Below, piece by piece: positions 6,615 to 7,682 of a DNA stretch of 7,682 nucleotides. The position numbers and the translations under genes are program-made. This DNA is from an uncultured Eubacteriaceae bacterium. GTDB taxonomy: Bacteria > Bacillota > Clostridia > Eubacteriales > Eubacteriaceae. Positions within the stretch are counted from its first letter, which is position 1. Every line of letters starts with the position of its first letter. The stretch is taken from assembly GCA_947625585.1 (NCBI GenBank), contig CANQOZ010000059.1, positions 1 through 7,682 on the forward strand, in the 5' to 3' direction. The notes under the pieces were generated by a model that was given only the letters and a program-made list of their open reading frames with translations, was not told where the DNA came from and did no database searches.

Positions 6615-7682
6615 AAGATAAAAGTTCATATAATAATTCTGTTTTTTCTGATAACTCTTGTATTAGTAAAGCTCTTTGTTCTTGAGGTAGATTTCTAGAA
6701 TTAAGAGTATTTCTTAAAACTTCAATCTCATCTCTAGTTTTATCAATTTTATTTTTCTTATCCTGTTCACTCATCATTTCAGTTGGATAATTGATATCAA
6801 CATCCATAATTGACATAGGAACAGCGCATTCTAAGATGATTCTCAATGAAGTATTTGGGTCTAAGATATCTTTAGTCTCAATCATTGCTTTTTGAAGAGC
6901 AACTCCTAAGATAATCGGCCAATCCATCGGATCTTTCGAAAAGCGTTTTAAACCCGGTTCTATAGCAGGCCAAACATTTTCAACATAGAATTCAGGAAGA
7001 TGATCGGCTCTTAGTTTCTTTGGAATTCTTGGAACACCAAAAGTTTTCTGACCAAGATGCCTAATCGAATGATTTGTTACTTCATTGATATTAACACTAA
7101 CGTTACCCGTAAGCTTCATTGCAGCTGTTGCTGCCATATACCATATAGAGTGTTTATCCTTTTGAAGAGTTCTATCAATTGCATCACCAAAGTAATACTT
7201 ATTTCCATCAGCTGTTTCAATAATTGAAAATACCTGATCTTCTGATAACCGTAGTCGATTGATCATCTTCTCACGGGCAGCTGCCTGGGTAGAATAACCA
7301 GCTAAAGCACCTAGAACAGCCATTAAGAATTCAACTCTTAATGTTCCATCATGCTGCATTTGCTTTACTAAGTTATTGTACAAAGTGATTCCGCCATTCA
7401 AAAGGTTTTCAGGAACTTTAGAAAAGACTAGTTCAGCTTGGGTACCTGTTGGTAAATCGAGACTCTTAGTTAACTGTTGAGTTTGATCGTTAATCTTTTC
7501 TTGTCTGATCTTTTCCTGTCTCTTTAACTGACGTTTAGACTCTCTTTGACGTTGTTTAAATAACCTAGCAAGTGGTCCTTGCTTCTTCTGTTCTTCTTCA
7601 TTAATTTTTTTAGCAGGAACAACTTTTGTTTTTTCCGCTATAGCAGAGACTTCAGATTCTTTCCTTGAACTAGGTAAAATTA
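6613..7682 (-). CDS. Uncharacterised protein with charged N-terminal and C-terminal helices (5' end outside window)
   Basis: I do not recognise this protein. The frame is open without a stop from 6613 to the right edge, giving 355 visible residues. A TTG at 7399-7401 could be mistaken for a start, but no ribosome binding site precedes it and the frame continues for 93 codons, so I treat it as an internal leucine. Visible parts: a low-complexity charged stretch (about 7-35), a strongly basic helix-forming stretch (about 36-65, RLFKQRQRESKRQLKRQEK), a compact-looking central region (about 94-300) with hydrophobic helices such as EFLMAVLGALAGYS, and a charged C-terminal segment (about 303-355) likely to be coiled coil. 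No transmembrane segment or catalytic motif is evident; a single cysteine lies in LECAVP. It is convergent with acyP and shares its terminator. Confidence 0.75.
   Translation of the reverse strand, partial: ILPSSRKESEVSAIAEKTKVVPAKKINEEEQKKQGPLARLFKQRQRESKRQLKRQEKIRQEKINDQTQQLTKSLDLPTGTQAELVFSKVPENLLNGGITLYNNLVKQMQHDGTLRVEFLMAVLGALAGYSTQAAAREKMINRLRLSEDQVFSIIETADGNKYYFGDAIDRTLQKDKHSIWYMAATAAMKLTGNVSVNINEVTNHSIRHLGQKTFGVPRIPKKLRADHLPEFYVENVWPAIEPGLKRFSKDPMDWPIILGVALQKAMIETKDILDPNTSLRIILECAVPMSIMDVDINYPTEMMSEQDKKNKIDKTRDEIEVLRNTLNSRNLPQEQRALLIQELSEKTELLYELLS

Noticed and set aside
7399..7401. TTG as the start of the unidentified right-edge gene
   Set aside because: The frame is open upstream to the window edge, no purine-rich ribosome binding site precedes the codon, and the upstream residues form a coherent charged helix typical of coding sequence.
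1..7682. CRISPR array, tRNA, insertion sequence, phage or defence system
   Set aside because: No regularly spaced repeats, clover-leaf-like sequences, transposase or integrase motifs, or terminal inverted repeats were seen; almost all of the window is accounted for by conserved genes.

Overview
This is an AT-rich window from a low-GC Gram-positive bacterium (Bacillota). The gene order DUF2232 membrane protein, GdpP-type c-di-AMP phosphodiesterase, rplI, replicative helicase dnaB matches a block known from many Bacillota (yybS-yybT-rplI-dnaC in Bacillus subtilis). Firmicute-style AGGAGG-like ribosome binding sites and two apparent TTG starts fit as well. The neighbourhood does not settle Bacilli versus Clostridia. 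The COG2509-type flavoprotein and the Hsp33 sequence look somewhat clostridial to me, but that is an impression and not a measurement.

Layout. On the minus strand, reading from about 5420 down to 1, five genes form one block with overlaps or very short gaps: yybS-like (DUF2232), gdpP (4-nt ATGA overlap), rplI (about 20-nt overlap when its family-consistent TTG start is used), dnaB (44-nt gap holding a hairpin with a U-tract), and a COG2509 FAD-dependent oxidoreductase that runs off the left edge (4-nt TTGA overlap). Diverging from it on the plus strand are hslO (Hsp33) and acyP (acylphosphatase), 1 nt apart. The 72-bp divergent spacer holds a perfect extended -10 box (TGATATAAT) facing yybS, and a weaker candidate promoter facing hslO that overlaps it. 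A strong, nearly symmetrical hairpin at 6580-6614 ends acyP and also the last gene. That gene comes from the right on the minus strand and encodes a protein I do not recognise; its reading frame stays open to the right edge.

How the genes fit together. The minus-strand block joins nucleotide second-messenger turnover (GdpP degrades c-di-AMP) to a ribosomal protein and the replication fork helicase, a housekeeping association conserved in Bacillota. The rplI/dnaB hairpin suggests helicase and ribosomal protein output can differ although they are co-transcribed. The plus-strand pair couples a redox-activated holdase chaperone with a small acyl-phosphate hydrolase. No CRISPR array, tRNA, rRNA, insertion sequence or phage gene is visible. 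Most of the window is ordinary core genome; the least explained item is the partial gene at the right edge.
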